The notes under the pieces: model-generated
Database searches by the model: none
Told to the model about the DNA's origin: nothing
Seen by the model: only the letters and a program-made list of their open reading frames with translations
Position numbers and translations under genes: made by a program
From: Microtetraspora fusca
Lineage (GTDB): Bacteria > Actinomycetota > Actinomycetes > Streptosporangiales > Streptosporangiaceae
Assembly (NCBI RefSeq): GCF_001570365.1
Contig: NZ_BBYK01000079.1
Span: 1 to 62,594, forward strand
Length of the DNA stretch: 62,594 nt
Direction: 5' to 3'
In this document: piece after piece, positions 32,414 to 40,821 of the stretch
Layout: every line of letters starts with the position of its first letter
Position numbering within the stretch: the stretch's first letter is position 1

Positions 32414-32812
32414 TCACGAGGCGATCAGCCGGTGGGAGATGGCCTGCAACCGGCGCAGGGCGAGGGCGAGGTTCGCCCGGTCGGGGTCGAGCCGGAGGCA
32501 GATGAGCAGCGGGCCGTCGAACATCGTCTCCATGGGTTTGATCAGGTGGTAGGCCCGGTCGGTGGTGATGATCACGTCCTCGATGCGTATCGTTCCGTCG
32601 GGCGTCGAGAGGGCGAGGCCGTCGAGCGTGGCGCGGAACGCCTCGCTCAGTCCCGCGGCCGACCCCTCCGGATAGGGCACGCCCTCGGCGGCGACCGCCA
32701 TTCCGCTGGTGTGATCCACGAGGATCGCGTCAAGTGCGCCGGGGATCGTCATGGCCTCGGAAAGGCACTCCTCTATCCCGATCACGCGCAGCTCCCTCGC
32801 CGTGTCGTCCAT
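32414..32812 (-). CDS. Roadblock/LC7-like protein
   Basis: 132 aa. It parallels the first Roadblock protein: IPGALDAILVDHTSGMAVAA, a central helix, IEDVIITTDRAYHLIKPMET and GPLLICLRLDPDRANLALAL. It is the first gene of the operon, and the next gene starts 3 bp after its stop. It is similar in pattern to the product of 30712-31083, so the two may derive from duplication and could form heterodimers. Confidence 0.8.
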   Translation of the reverse strand: MDDTARELRVIGIEECLSEAMTIPGALDAILVDHTSGMAVAAEGVPYPEGSAAGLSEAFRATLDGLALSTPDGTIRIEDVIITTDRAYHLIKPMETMFDGPLLICLRLDPDRANLALALRRLQAISHRLIAS

Positions 32813-33001
32813 ACAGCCCGGCCAACACTAGAGATGCCGGTGCCCGCACAGCCCGCACGATCGATCGCGATAAGAGATGAGATATAAGGATTAGTCCCTC
32901 AAGGAGGAGAAATCTCCAACCGTATAGAAGAGTTGTATTTACGGGCATATATGAAGATCGCGCGGCGTATTTTGGGTTAAGGGTGGGAGAGAATAGGCGT
33001 C
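32813..33001. promoter_or_regulatory. AT-rich divergent promoter region
   Basis: About 32860-32990 is conspicuously AT-rich for this DNA, with GATAAGAGATGAGATATAAG and a later TTGTATTTACGGGCATATAT. It separates the Roadblock operon from the DUF523 gene and must carry both promoters. I cannot assign individual elements. Confidence 0.45.
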
Positions 33002-33490
33002 ATGGAACGAGTCCTGGTCAGCGCCTGTCTCCTCGGCCGCAAGGTGCGCTACGACGGCGGCGCCAAGACGAGCGAGGACGAGCTGCTCGCGGCCTGGAAC
33101 GCCGAGGGGCGGCTTGTCCCGTTCTGCCCGGAAGTCGCGGGCGGACTTTCCGTCCCCCGGCCGCCGGCGGAGATCGAGGGCGGCGCGGGCGGCGCCGCCG
33201 TGCTGGCCGGGACCGCGCGCATCCTGACGCCGGACGGCGACGACGTGACCGAGGCGTTCGTCGAGGGGGCCCGGCGGGCGCTCGACGCGGCGCGGGCGGT
33301 CGGCGCCCGGGTGGCGATCCTCAAGGAGGGCAGCCCCTCGTGCGGCTCGCTGCGCGTCTACGACGGCACGTTCGCCGGGCGCACGACCCCGGGCCAGGGC
33401 GTGACCACCGCGCTCCTCGAACAGAACGGCATCCGCGTCTTCAACGAGGACGACATCGCCGGAGCCGCCCGGCATCTCCGGGAGGGCTGA
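33002..33490 (+). CDS. DUF523 (YbbK-like) protein
   Basis: 162 aa with the family's conserved blocks: VLVSACLLGRKVRYDGG at the start, LVPFCPEVAGGLSVPRPP with its Cys, KEGSPSCGS and GVTTALLEQNGI. Cys-containing motifs and length match DUF523. Its biochemical role is not known to me, though relatives have been tied to sulfur chemistry. It stands alone between the Roadblock operon and the DUF4032 gene. Confidence 0.88.
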   Translation: MERVLVSACLLGRKVRYDGGAKTSEDELLAAWNAEGRLVPFCPEVAGGLSVPRPPAEIEGGAGGAAVLAGTARILTPDGDDVTEAFVEGARRALDAARAVGARVAILKEGSPSCGSLRVYDGTFAGRTTPGQGVTTALLEQNGIRVFNEDDIAGAARHLREG

Positions 33491-33499
33491 CCTCCGAGT

Positions 33500-34732
33500 T
33501 CAGGGGGACAGCGGGTCGGCGCCGGAGTCGATGATCACCGCGTTCTCGTCCGGTTTGAACACCAGGACGTTCTCGACGTACGACCGGAGCGCGGCCTCGA
33601 GGCCCACGTCCGCCCCGGCCGCCTCGGACATGAACCAGCGGTGGTCGAGCACCTCGTGGAAGAGCTGGGCCGGTTCCAGCTTGCGCCGCAGCTCGGCCGG
33701 GATCCCGTTCACCACCGGCTGGAAGACCTCGGCCAGCCAGTGGTGCGCGACGATCGCCTCGTCCTCGTGGCGCAGGCCGCGCGACACACGGAACGCGTCG
33801 AGGTCGTTCAGCAGCCGCCTGGCCTGGTTCTCCTCCGCGTCCAGGCCGGTCAGCCTGAGCAGGCGGCGCTGGTGGTGCCCGGCGTCCACGACCTTGGGGC
33901 GGACGATCAGCCGTCCGGTCCCCGCCTTCCTGCGCACCATCATCTCGGCGACGCAGAAGCCGAGCGAGTTCAACCGCCTGATCCGCTGGTCCACCCGGTG
34001 CCAGTCGACGTCCTCGATGATCTCGTCGGAGTTCAGCTCGTTCCACAGCCGCTCGTACCGCTCGACGAGCTGGTCGGCGAACGCGAGCGGGTCGATCGAC
34101 GGGTGCAGCAGCTCGCCGGCCTCCAGATCGAGCAGCTCGCCGTAGATGTTGACGTGCGCGACGTCGATGTCGTGGGTCCGCTGCCCCTCGCTGATCATCG
34201 GATGCAGCTCGCCGGTCTCGGCGTCCACCAGGTACGCCGCGAACTCCCCGGCGTCCCGCCGGAACAGGGTGTTGGACAGTGAACAGTCCCCCCAGTAGAA
34301 GCCGGTCAGGTGGAGCCGTACGAGCAGGACCACCAGGGCGTCCAGCAGGCGGGTCAGCGTGTCGGGCCGGACCGAGCCCGACAGCACGGCCCGGTAGGGG
34401 AGGGAGAACTGCAGGTGCCGGGTGATCAGCGCGGAGTCCAGCTCCGTGCCGTCCGCGGCGGTGCGCCCGGTGACGACCGCGACCGGTTCGACGGACGGGG
34501 CGTCCAGCCGGGCCAGGTCCCACAGCAGCTTGTACTCCCGCCTGGCGTACCGCTCGCTGATCTCCTTGATGGCGTAGACCCGCCCGGACGCCCGGGCGAA
34601 CCTGACGACATGCCGGGAGATGCCGCGCGGCAGGGCCACGAAATGGTGCTCGGGCCACTTCTCCAGAGGGATGTCCCACGGCAGCCGGATCAGGTCGGGG
34701 TCGCCGGGGGTGCCGATCATCTGCAGGGGCAC
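33500..34732 (-). CDS. DUF4032 (kinase-like fold) protein
   Basis: 410 aa from GTG at 34732, selected because GAGGAG lies six bases upstream. Longer starts would run into the divergent gene at 34791. The first 270 residues look kinase-like: VYAIKEISERYARREYKLLW, LLVRLHLTGFYWGDCSLSNT and FAAYLVDAETGELH (catalytic-loop-like and metal-binding Asp). The C-terminal half, with VVDAGHHQRRLLRLTGLDAE and AHHWLAEVFQPV, is the DUF4032 part. Function is not established for the family. Confidence 0.87.
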   Translation of the reverse strand: MPLQMIGTPGDPDLIRLPWDIPLEKWPEHHFVALPRGISRHVVRFARASGRVYAIKEISERYARREYKLLWDLARLDAPSVEPVAVVTGRTAADGTELDSALITRHLQFSLPYRAVLSGSVRPDTLTRLLDALVVLLVRLHLTGFYWGDCSLSNTLFRRDAGEFAAYLVDAETGELHPMISEGQRTHDIDVAHVNIYGELLDLEAGELLHPSIDPLAFADQLVERYERLWNELNSDEIIEDVDWHRVDQRIRRLNSLGFCVAEMMVRRKAGTGRLIVRPKVVDAGHHQRRLLRLTGLDAEENQARRLLNDLDAFRVSRGLRHEDEAIVAHHWLAEVFQPVVNGIPAELRRKLEPAQLFHEVLDHRWFMSEAAGADVGLEAALRSYVENVLVFKPDENAVIIDSGADPLSP

Positions 34733-34790
34733 CGTTCGCTCCTCGTTGAGGGGGATTCGTGATCCAGTGTCGCGGATAGAGTCCTTGAGC

Positions 34791-36386
34791 ATGACACTGC
34801 TGGACGAGTTCATCGGTTGGTACTTCGAGGAGAACCCGGTCCGGGCCGCGCTGCTCGGAGCCGAGGGATATGACCACACGCTCGGTGACTTCACCGAGGC
34901 CGCCTTCATCGCGAGGGAACGCGGCGCCGAGCGCTGGCTGGAACGGCTCTCCGCCGAACGCGTCCCCGGCGAGACCGCGGGGGATGAGATCGACCGCGAG
35001 CTGGTCCTCTCCCAGCTGCGCGGGGCGGTGGCGAGCGCCCGCTGGCCGGAGTGGCGGCGCGATCCCGCGCCCTACGTGAACGCGATCTTCGGCGCCCTGT
35101 TCACACCGTTCCAGCAGCGGCTGAAGCCGGAGGCCGAGCTGGTCGAGAGCGCCCTCGCCCGGCTCGCCGAGGTGCCCGCGGTGCTCGCCGCCTGCCGCGC
35201 GAACCTCGCCCCCGACCTCGCGGCCGACCTGCTCGTCGCCCGCGGCCTGGGCCAGGCACGTACGGCGCGGCGCTTCCTCACCGAGACCGTCCCCGGCCTG
35301 GTGGCGGACCCGGTGCTGCGGGCCCGGCTGGCGGCGGCGGCCGAGCCGGCCGCGGCGGCGTTCGACGACTTCGTCTCCTTCCTTGAGGGCTTCACCGCGG
35401 GCGGCACCTGGCGCATGGGCGAGGAGCTCTACTCCACGCTGCTGCGCGAGCGGGAGATGCTCGGGTACGGCGCGGCCGAGCTGCACGAGAAGGGCCGCCG
35501 CGCGTGGGACGAGATCGACGCCCGGATGCGCGAGGTCGCGCCGCGCGTGGGCTCCGGCGAGTGGGGCGAGGACTGGCGGGCGGCGATGGAGTCGCTCATG
35601 GACGACCACCCCGAGACGCTGGAGGACATGCGCGCCGAGTACGAGGCCGAGACGCTGCGCGCCCGCGACTTCGTCCGCGAGCGCGGCCTGGTGACCTTCC
35701 CGGAGGGGGAGGAGTGCCAGGTGCTGCCGTCGCCGGAGTTCCAGCGGCCCATCCTGGCCGTGGCCAGCTACCTGGCGCCGCCGCCGCTCAGCGCGTCGAG
35801 GTCGGGCGTGTTCTTCGTCCCGTTCACGCCGGAGGACTTCACCCCCGAGCAGGTACGGCAGCGCCTGCGCACCAACTGCCGGGCGCAGATGCCGTCGATC
35901 GCCGTCCACGAGGCGTACCCGGGGCACCACTGGCACCTGGGGTGGATGGCGGCCAACCCGAGGAAGGTGCGCAAGATCTTCCGCACGCCGTACTTCACCG
36001 AGGGCTGGGCGCTGTACGTCGAGGGCGTGCTGCACGAGCAGGGGTACTTCGACACCCCGGCGACCGAGCTGGCCCACCTGGACTGCCGGATCTTCCGGGC
36101 CGCCCGGATGGTCGTGGACACAGCCCTGCACTGCGGCGACATGACGATCGAGGAGGCCGAGACGTTCATGGCGACCAAGGCGTCACTGTCGCCGGGCACG
36201 GCCAAGGGCGAGGTTAACCGCTACTGCGCGTGGCCGACCCAGGCGCCGTCCTACCTCACCGGCGCGCTGGAGATCCGGCGGATCCGGGACGACTACGCCG
36301 GCGACCTGCGCAAGTTCCACGACGAGATCGCCGGGAGCGGCGGGCTTCCGCTCGGCCTGGCCCGCCGTACGGTCATCCCGGGCTGA
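34791..36386 (+). CDS. DUF885 family putative metallopeptidase
   Basis: 531 aa. A zinc-site-like HEAYPGHH lies in SIAVHEAYPGHHWHLGW, followed by YFTEGWALYVEGVLHEQGYF with the downstream Glu, the core of DUF885. There is no signal peptide, so it is likely cytoplasmic. It is divergent from the DUF4032 gene, 58 bp apart start to start. Its 3' end overlaps the convergent aldolase gene by 14 bp. The family resembles oligopeptidases, but I cannot name a substrate. Confidence 0.87.
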   Translation: MTLLDEFIGWYFEENPVRAALLGAEGYDHTLGDFTEAAFIARERGAERWLERLSAERVPGETAGDEIDRELVLSQLRGAVASARWPEWRRDPAPYVNAIFGALFTPFQQRLKPEAELVESALARLAEVPAVLAACRANLAPDLAADLLVARGLGQARTARRFLTETVPGLVADPVLRARLAAAAEPAAAAFDDFVSFLEGFTAGGTWRMGEELYSTLLREREMLGYGAAELHEKGRRAWDEIDARMREVAPRVGSGEWGEDWRAAMESLMDDHPETLEDMRAEYEAETLRARDFVRERGLVTFPEGEECQVLPSPEFQRPILAVASYLAPPPLSASRSGVFFVPFTPEDFTPEQVRQRLRTNCRAQMPSIAVHEAYPGHHWHLGWMAANPRKVRKIFRTPYFTEGWALYVEGVLHEQGYFDTPATELAHLDCRIFRAARMVVDTALHCGDMTIEEAETFMATKASLSPGTAKGEVNRYCAWPTQAPSYLTGALEIRRIRDDYAGDLRKFHDEIAGSGGLPLGLARRTVIPG

Positions 36387-36993
36387 ACGCCCGCTCGACC
36401 ACCGCGGCGAGTTGCTCGTCGGTGAGGACGGTGGGGGTGCCGACGCCGAGCGCCCGCACGTAGACCTCGCACAGCCATTCGAGCAGGCGGGTCGCCTCGA
36501 ACGCCTTCTCCAGGGTCGGTCCGATGGTGACCCCGCCGTGGTTGGCGAGCAGCGCGGCCTGCTTGCCGGCCAGCGCGGCGCGCACGTGCTCGGCCAGCTC
36601 GGGCGTGCCGTACGTGGCGTACGGGGCGACACGGACCGCGCCCCCGAGCAGCAGCGCGTTGTAGTGGATCGGCGGCAGCTCGGTCGCGGTGGTCGCGACC
36701 ACCGTCGCGAAGACCGAGTGGGTGTGCACGAGGGCCCGCGCGTCAGTGGAGGCGTAGATGGCCAGGTGCATCGGCGTCTCCGACGACGGCCGCGTGTCGC
36801 CCTCGACGGGGTGGCCCTCCATGTCGAGGATCGGGCAGTCCTCCGGGTTGAGCCGGTCGAGCGCCACCCCGGAGGGGGTGACCGCCACGAGGTCGCCCTT
36901 GCGGACGCTCAGGTTGCCCGAGGTCCCGATGACCAGGCCCAGCTTGGCCGCTTTATGGCCGTACTCGCACAATTCCCGGCGAAGATCCCACAT
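36373..36993 (-). CDS. class II aldolase (L-fuculose-phosphate aldolase-like)
   Basis: 206 aa from ATG at 36993. A TTG at 37002 adds three residues and is less likely. Class II aldolase/adducin motifs are IGTSGNLSVRKGD, VTPSGV, the SSETPMHLAIY Glu, zinc His pair LVHTHSVFA and LANHGGVTIG with the third His. Such enzymes cleave sugar phosphates such as fuculose-1-phosphate. It is divergent from the ngcEFG-type operon, and two DasR-like sites lie between them, so it may share amino-sugar control. Confidence 0.9.
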   Translation of the reverse strand: MWDLRRELCEYGHKAAKLGLVIGTSGNLSVRKGDLVAVTPSGVALDRLNPEDCPILDMEGHPVEGDTRPSSETPMHLAIYASTDARALVHTHSVFATVVATTATELPPIHYNALLLGGAVRVAPYATYGTPELAEHVRAALAGKQAALLANHGGVTIGPTLEKAFEATRLLEWLCEVYVRALGVGTPTVLTDEQLAAVVERAFSPG

Positions 36994-37040
36994 GCCGGAC
37001 AACTTACTGCCTCTCCCCGTGGGCGCGGTCGATCGTGACG

Positions 37041-37054
37041 CTGGTCTATACCAG
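37041..37054. promoter_or_regulatory. DasR-like site (dre) 1
   Basis: CTGGTCTATACCAG is a near-perfect match to the DasR responsive element core TGGTCTAGACCA. It lies about 48 bp upstream of the aldolase start and 200 bp upstream of ngcE. DasR represses N-acetylglucosamine uptake and use genes in streptomycetes. Confidence 0.75.
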
Positions 37055-37155
37055 ACCTGATCGGATGATCCTACTTTTGGTAAGGCCTTTTAGCTGCTCA
37101 AACGTCGATATAACCTCCGAATGACGGCTGAAGGTGATCCCGGTCGGATCACAGA

Positions 37156-37169
37156 TTGGTCTAGACCGA
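37156..37169. promoter_or_regulatory. DasR-like site (dre) 2
   Basis: TTGGTCTAGACCGA keeps the full GGTCTAGACC core of the DasR element. It lies 10 bp upstream of the -35 hexamer of the ngcE promoter. Confidence 0.78.
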
Positions 37170-37179
37170 CCGTGGACTC

Positions 37180-37235
37180 TTGACGCGATTCTCGGCTCGC
37201 CGTACGTTCCAGCAACGTTTAGGAAACTTTCCTAA
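37180..37235 (+). promoter_or_regulatory. ngcE promoter with ROK-type palindrome
   Basis: TTGACG (37180-37185), 17 bp, TACGTT (37203-37208). Just downstream, TTAGGAAACTTTCCTAA (37219-37235) is a perfect 8+1+8 palindrome of the kind bound by ROK-family sugar repressors in actinomycetes. A repressor there would block a transcript starting near 37215. Confidence 0.7.
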
Positions 37236-37256
37236 CTGTCCCCCCAGGAGAGTTGG

Positions 37257-38708
37257 ATGACCAACACGCCTCGCGAGATCACCCGGCGCCAGATGATGCA
37301 CCGTCTCGGCCTCACCGCTCTCGTCGCCGGCCCCGCGGCCGGCCTGCTCAGCGCCTGCGCCACCTCCGGCGGCGGGAGCACCGCCGAGCCGACCGCCTCC
37401 GCCGCCGGCGGCGCGGCGACGTCGGCGTCCAACCCGTTCGGCGTCAAGGCGGACGCTCCCCTCGAAGTGGTCATCTTCAAGGGCGCCTACGGCGACGAGT
37501 ACGCGACCAAGTCGCACGAGCCGCTGTACGCCAAGGAGTTCCCGAAGGCGAAGATCACTCACCAGGGCATCCAGACGATCGCGCAGACCCTCACGCCGCG
37601 CTTCGCCGGCGGCGACGTGCCCGACGTGGTGAACAACTCCGGCACCGACAACCTGGACACCGGCTCCCTCGTCGCGGCGGGGCAGCTCCTCGACCTGACC
37701 CCGCTCTACGAGGCGCCGTCGATCGACGACCCGAGCAAGAAGGTCAAGGACACCCTCGTCCCCGGCACGATCGAGTCCGGCCTGGTCGGCGACCCCGCCA
37801 AGCCGTACCTCCTCAACTACGTCTACACCGCGTACGGCCTCTGGTACGACGCCAAGCTCTTCGAGAAGGAGGGCTGGACCCCTCCGAAGACGTTCGACGA
37901 GTTCAAGACCCTCGCCGACAAGATCAAGGCCAAGGGCATCGCCCCGTACGCTTACGCCGGCAAGAACGCCTCGTACTACCAGTACTGGATGATCCTGATC
38001 AGCGCGGCGAAGATCGGCGGCAACCAGGTCCTGATCGACATCGACAATCTCGCCGACGGCGCCTGGACCAACGACGCCGTCAAGCAGGCGGCGGCGGCCT
38101 GGGCCGAGATCGGCAAGTACATGGACAAGTCCTACGAGGGCCTGATCCACACCGAGGTGCAGACCCAGCAGAACCAGGGCAAGGTCGCGCTCTACCCCTC
38201 CGGCTCCTGGCTGGAGCCCGAGCAGGCCAAGGACACCCCGGCCGGCTTCGAGTACGCCATGGCGCCCACCCCGTCGGTCAGCGCGTCCGACGCCATGCCG
38301 TACGAGGCGATCCGGGCCATCGCCGGCGAGCCGTACGTCCTCCCGGCCAAGGGCAAGAACGTCAACGGCGGCCTGGAGTACATGCGCGTCATGCTCTCAA
38401 AGGAGGCGGCCAAGGCCTTCACCGAGAAGACCAAGAGCCTCACCGTCGTGGTCGGCGCCACCGAGGGCCTCACGCTGTCGCCCGGCACCGAGAGCGTGGT
38501 GGCCGCCCAGTCGGCCGCCGGCGCCAACGTGGTGACCTGGTCCAGCTTCGAGCAGTGGTACAAGGAGCTGGAGACCGAGCTGCGCAAGCAGACCAACGCG
38601 CTCATGTTCGGCCGCATCACCGCCGACCAGTTCTGCGCCAACATGCAGAAGGCCGCGGACAAGACCAAGGCCGACAGCTCGGTCACCAAGCAGAAGCGGA
38701 CCGCGTGA
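37257..38708 (+). CDS. ngcE: N-acetylglucosamine/chitobiose-type ABC substrate-binding lipoprotein (NgcE-like)
   Basis: 483 aa. The signal has twin arginines (ITRRQMMHRLGLTALVAG) and a lipobox LLSAC with Cys near residue 34, so a membrane-anchored lipoprotein. A Ser/Thr/Ala linker precedes the binding domain. LLNYVYTAYGLWYDAKLF, WTPPKTFDEFKTLADKIKAK and GKVALYPSGSWLEPE fit the NgcE group of sugar-binding proteins. Two permease genes follow within 5 bp each and no ATPase is present, as in ngcEFG, which relies on a shared MsiK-type ATPase. DasR-like sites upstream support the amino-sugar substrate. Confidence 0.85.
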   Translation: MTNTPREITRRQMMHRLGLTALVAGPAAGLLSACATSGGGSTAEPTASAAGGAATSASNPFGVKADAPLEVVIFKGAYGDEYATKSHEPLYAKEFPKAKITHQGIQTIAQTLTPRFAGGDVPDVVNNSGTDNLDTGSLVAAGQLLDLTPLYEAPSIDDPSKKVKDTLVPGTIESGLVGDPAKPYLLNYVYTAYGLWYDAKLFEKEGWTPPKTFDEFKTLADKIKAKGIAPYAYAGKNASYYQYWMILISAAKIGGNQVLIDIDNLADGAWTNDAVKQAAAAWAEIGKYMDKSYEGLIHTEVQTQQNQGKVALYPSGSWLEPEQAKDTPAGFEYAMAPTPSVSASDAMPYEAIRAIAGEPYVLPAKGKNVNGGLEYMRVMLSKEAAKAFTEKTKSLTVVVGATEGLTLSPGTESVVAAQSAAGANVVTWSSFEQWYKELETELRKQTNALMFGRITADQFCANMQKAADKTKADSSVTKQKRTA

Positions 38709-38712
38709 TCCC

Positions 38713-39657
38713 ATGCGGCATGGCAAGCTGTCTTCGGCCTCGCCGATGGCGCTGAGGCGGTACGGGTTCATCCTGTCCTTCCTCGCGGCGCCGCTGGTCC
38801 TCTACGTCGTCTTCGTGATCGCGCCGTACGTCCAGGCGTTCCAGATCGCGCTGACCAACTGGAAGGGCATCTCCCCGGACTTCGACTACGTCGGCTTCGA
38901 GAACTTCGGGAAGATGTTCGCCGACGACGTCTTCTGGCAGGCGGTGCGCCATCACGGGCTGTTGCTGCTCGTCATGCCGCTGGCCACCATCGCCATCGCG
39001 CTGTTCTTCTCGTTCCTCCTCAATATCGGGGGCGGGCAGGCGAACGGGCGGCGCACCGGTGTGCGGGGGGCGGCCTTCTACAAGATCGTGTTCTTCTTCC
39101 CGCAGGTCCTCGCCGTCGCCATCGTCGGCGTGCTGTTCCAGGCGATCCTGCGCCCGGACAAGACCGGCGTGGTCAACAACGCCCTCGGGGCCGTGGGGAT
39201 CGACCCCGTGGGCTGGCTGATCAACCCCGACCTGGCCCTGTGGACCATCATGGGCGTGATGGTCTGGCAGGCCGTCGGCTTCTACGTCGTGCTCTTCTCG
39301 GCCGGCATGTCGTCCATCCCGTCGGAGGTGTTCGAGGCGGCGGCGCTGGACGGGGCGGGACGGTTCACGCTCTTCTTCAAGATCACCCTGCCGCTGCTCT
39401 GGGACACCCTGCAGGTCGGCTGGGTCTATCTCGGCATCGCCGCGTTCGACGGGTTCGCCCTGGTCCAGGTTCTCTCCGTGGACCGGGGTGGCCCCGACAA
39501 CGCGACCACGGTGCTGCCGCTGGAGATCTGGCGCCAGGCGTTCACCTTCTCCAAGTACGGCTACGCCTCCGCGATGGGCGTCGCCCTGTTCTTCCTGACC
39601 CTGACGTTCGCCGTCCTCACCCTGCGGGTCACGCGGCGCGAGAGGATCGAGTTCTAG
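38713..39657 (+). CDS. ngcF: sugar ABC transporter permease (NgcF-like)
   Basis: 314 aa with six hydrophobic segments. The binding-protein-dependent permease motif (EAA loop) reads EVFEAAALDGAGRFTLFFKI. It starts 4 bp after ngcE. An in-frame ATG at 38746 is an alternative start. The length is typical of MalF-type subunits without the long periplasmic loop. It forms the channel with the next gene. Confidence 0.88.
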   Translation: MRHGKLSSASPMALRRYGFILSFLAAPLVLYVVFVIAPYVQAFQIALTNWKGISPDFDYVGFENFGKMFADDVFWQAVRHHGLLLLVMPLATIAIALFFSFLLNIGGGQANGRRTGVRGAAFYKIVFFFPQVLAVAIVGVLFQAILRPDKTGVVNNALGAVGIDPVGWLINPDLALWTIMGVMVWQAVGFYVVLFSAGMSSIPSEVFEAAALDGAGRFTLFFKITLPLLWDTLQVGWVYLGIAAFDGFALVQVLSVDRGGPDNATTVLPLEIWRQAFTFSKYGYASAMGVALFFLTLTFAVLTLRVTRRERIEF

Positions 39658-39659
39658 AC

Positions 39660-40523
39660 ATGACACGTCCCCCGCAGCGCACGGGCGGCCGGGTCGGCGT
39701 CTTCGGCGCGCTGTCGCACCTGGCCCTGGTCGTCTGGGCGATCCTGGTGATCTTCCCGATCATCTGGACGTTCCTCGGCTCCTTCAAGACCAACACGGAG
39801 ATCTTCGGCGAGCACCCCCTGGGGCTGCCGGCGACCTTCCACTGGGACGCCTGGGGCCGCGCCTGGGCCAAGGCCCACATCGGCCAGTACATGGTCAACA
39901 CCGTGATCGTGGTGGCCCTGTCCACCTTCTTCACGATGCTGCTCAGCTCGATGGCGGCGTACGTGCTGGCCCGGTACCGGTTCTTCGGCAGCAAGGTGAT
40001 CTATCTGCTGTTCGTCTCCGGCCTGTCGTTCCCGGTCTTCCTCGCGCTGGTCCCGCTGTTCCTCACGGTGAAGAACCTCGGCCTGCTCGGCACGCACACC
40101 GGCGTGGTCATCGTCTACGTCGCGTACTCGCTGCCGTTCTCGGTGTTCTTCCTGACCGCGTTCTTCAAGACGCTGCCGACCTCGGTGGCCGAGGCCGCGA
40201 TGATGGACGGCGCCTCGCACACGCGCACGTTCTTCCAGGTCATGCTGCCGATGGCGAAACCCGGCCTGATCAGCATCACGATCTTCAACATCCTGGGTCA
40301 GTGGAACCAGTACCTGCTGCCGATCGTGCTGCTGCCGGGCAACGCCGAGGACAAGTGGCTGATCACCCAGGGCATCGCCAACATCTCCACCAACGCCGGC
40401 TACGAGGCCGACTGGGCGGGGCTGTTCGCGGCGCTCAGCATGGCGATCATCCCGATGCTGATCGTCTACATCGTCTTCCAGCGGCAGATCCAGTCGGGGC
40501 TCACCGCGGGCGCGCTCAAATAG
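39660..40523 (+). CDS. ngcG: sugar ABC transporter permease (NgcG-like)
   Basis: 287 aa with six hydrophobic segments. The EAA loop reads SVAEAAMMDGASHTRTFFQV. It starts 2 bp after the NgcF-like stop, so it is translated together with it. It matches MalG-type permeases in length and topology. No ATPase gene follows, so an ATPase encoded elsewhere must energise the transporter. Confidence 0.9.
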   Translation: MTRPPQRTGGRVGVFGALSHLALVVWAILVIFPIIWTFLGSFKTNTEIFGEHPLGLPATFHWDAWGRAWAKAHIGQYMVNTVIVVALSTFFTMLLSSMAAYVLARYRFFGSKVIYLLFVSGLSFPVFLALVPLFLTVKNLGLLGTHTGVVIVYVAYSLPFSVFFLTAFFKTLPTSVAEAAMMDGASHTRTFFQVMLPMAKPGLISITIFNILGQWNQYLLPIVLLPGNAEDKWLITQGIANISTNAGYEADWAGLFAALSMAIIPMLIVYIVFQRQIQSGLTAGALK

Positions 40524-40557
40524 CGCGGCGGTCGCCTCTCGTGATCTCCTTGTCCGC

Positions 40558-40818
40558 ATGGGCGAACCGACCACGTGGCAGACCGACGGCGACACGATCC
40601 GCAGGACCGTGACCGCCCCCGATTTCCGCACCGCCATCGCGATCGTGAACGAGATCGCGGAGGAGGCGGAGAAGATGAACCACCATCCCGACATCGACAT
40701 CAGGTGGCGCACCCTGCACCTCGCGCTCACCACGCACGACGCGGGCGGCCTGACCGAGCTGGACTACACGCTCGCCGCCCGCATCGACGAGATCGCGGCC
40801 GCCCACGGGGCGAGCTGA
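40558..40818 (+). CDS. pterin-4a-carbinolamine dehydratase
   Basis: 86 aa. The active-site signature is present: EKMNHHPDIDIRWRTLHLAL with the His-His pair, followed by the Asp in GGLTELD. The family dehydrates 4a-hydroxytetrahydropterin formed by pterin-dependent aromatic hydroxylases, and some members serve as transcription cofactors. It lies 34 bp after the sugar permease and may be transcribed from there, though the functions appear unrelated. No pterin-dependent hydroxylase is in the window. Confidence 0.92.
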   Translation: MGEPTTWQTDGDTIRRTVTAPDFRTAIAIVNEIAEEAEKMNHHPDIDIRWRTLHLALTTHDAGGLTELDYTLAARIDEIAAAHGAS

Positions 40819-40821
40819 CCG

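Noticed and set aside
30712-32812. Classical conservon (cvn)
   Set aside because: No histidine kinase, DUF742 or Ras-like GTPase gene is present next to the Roadblock genes.
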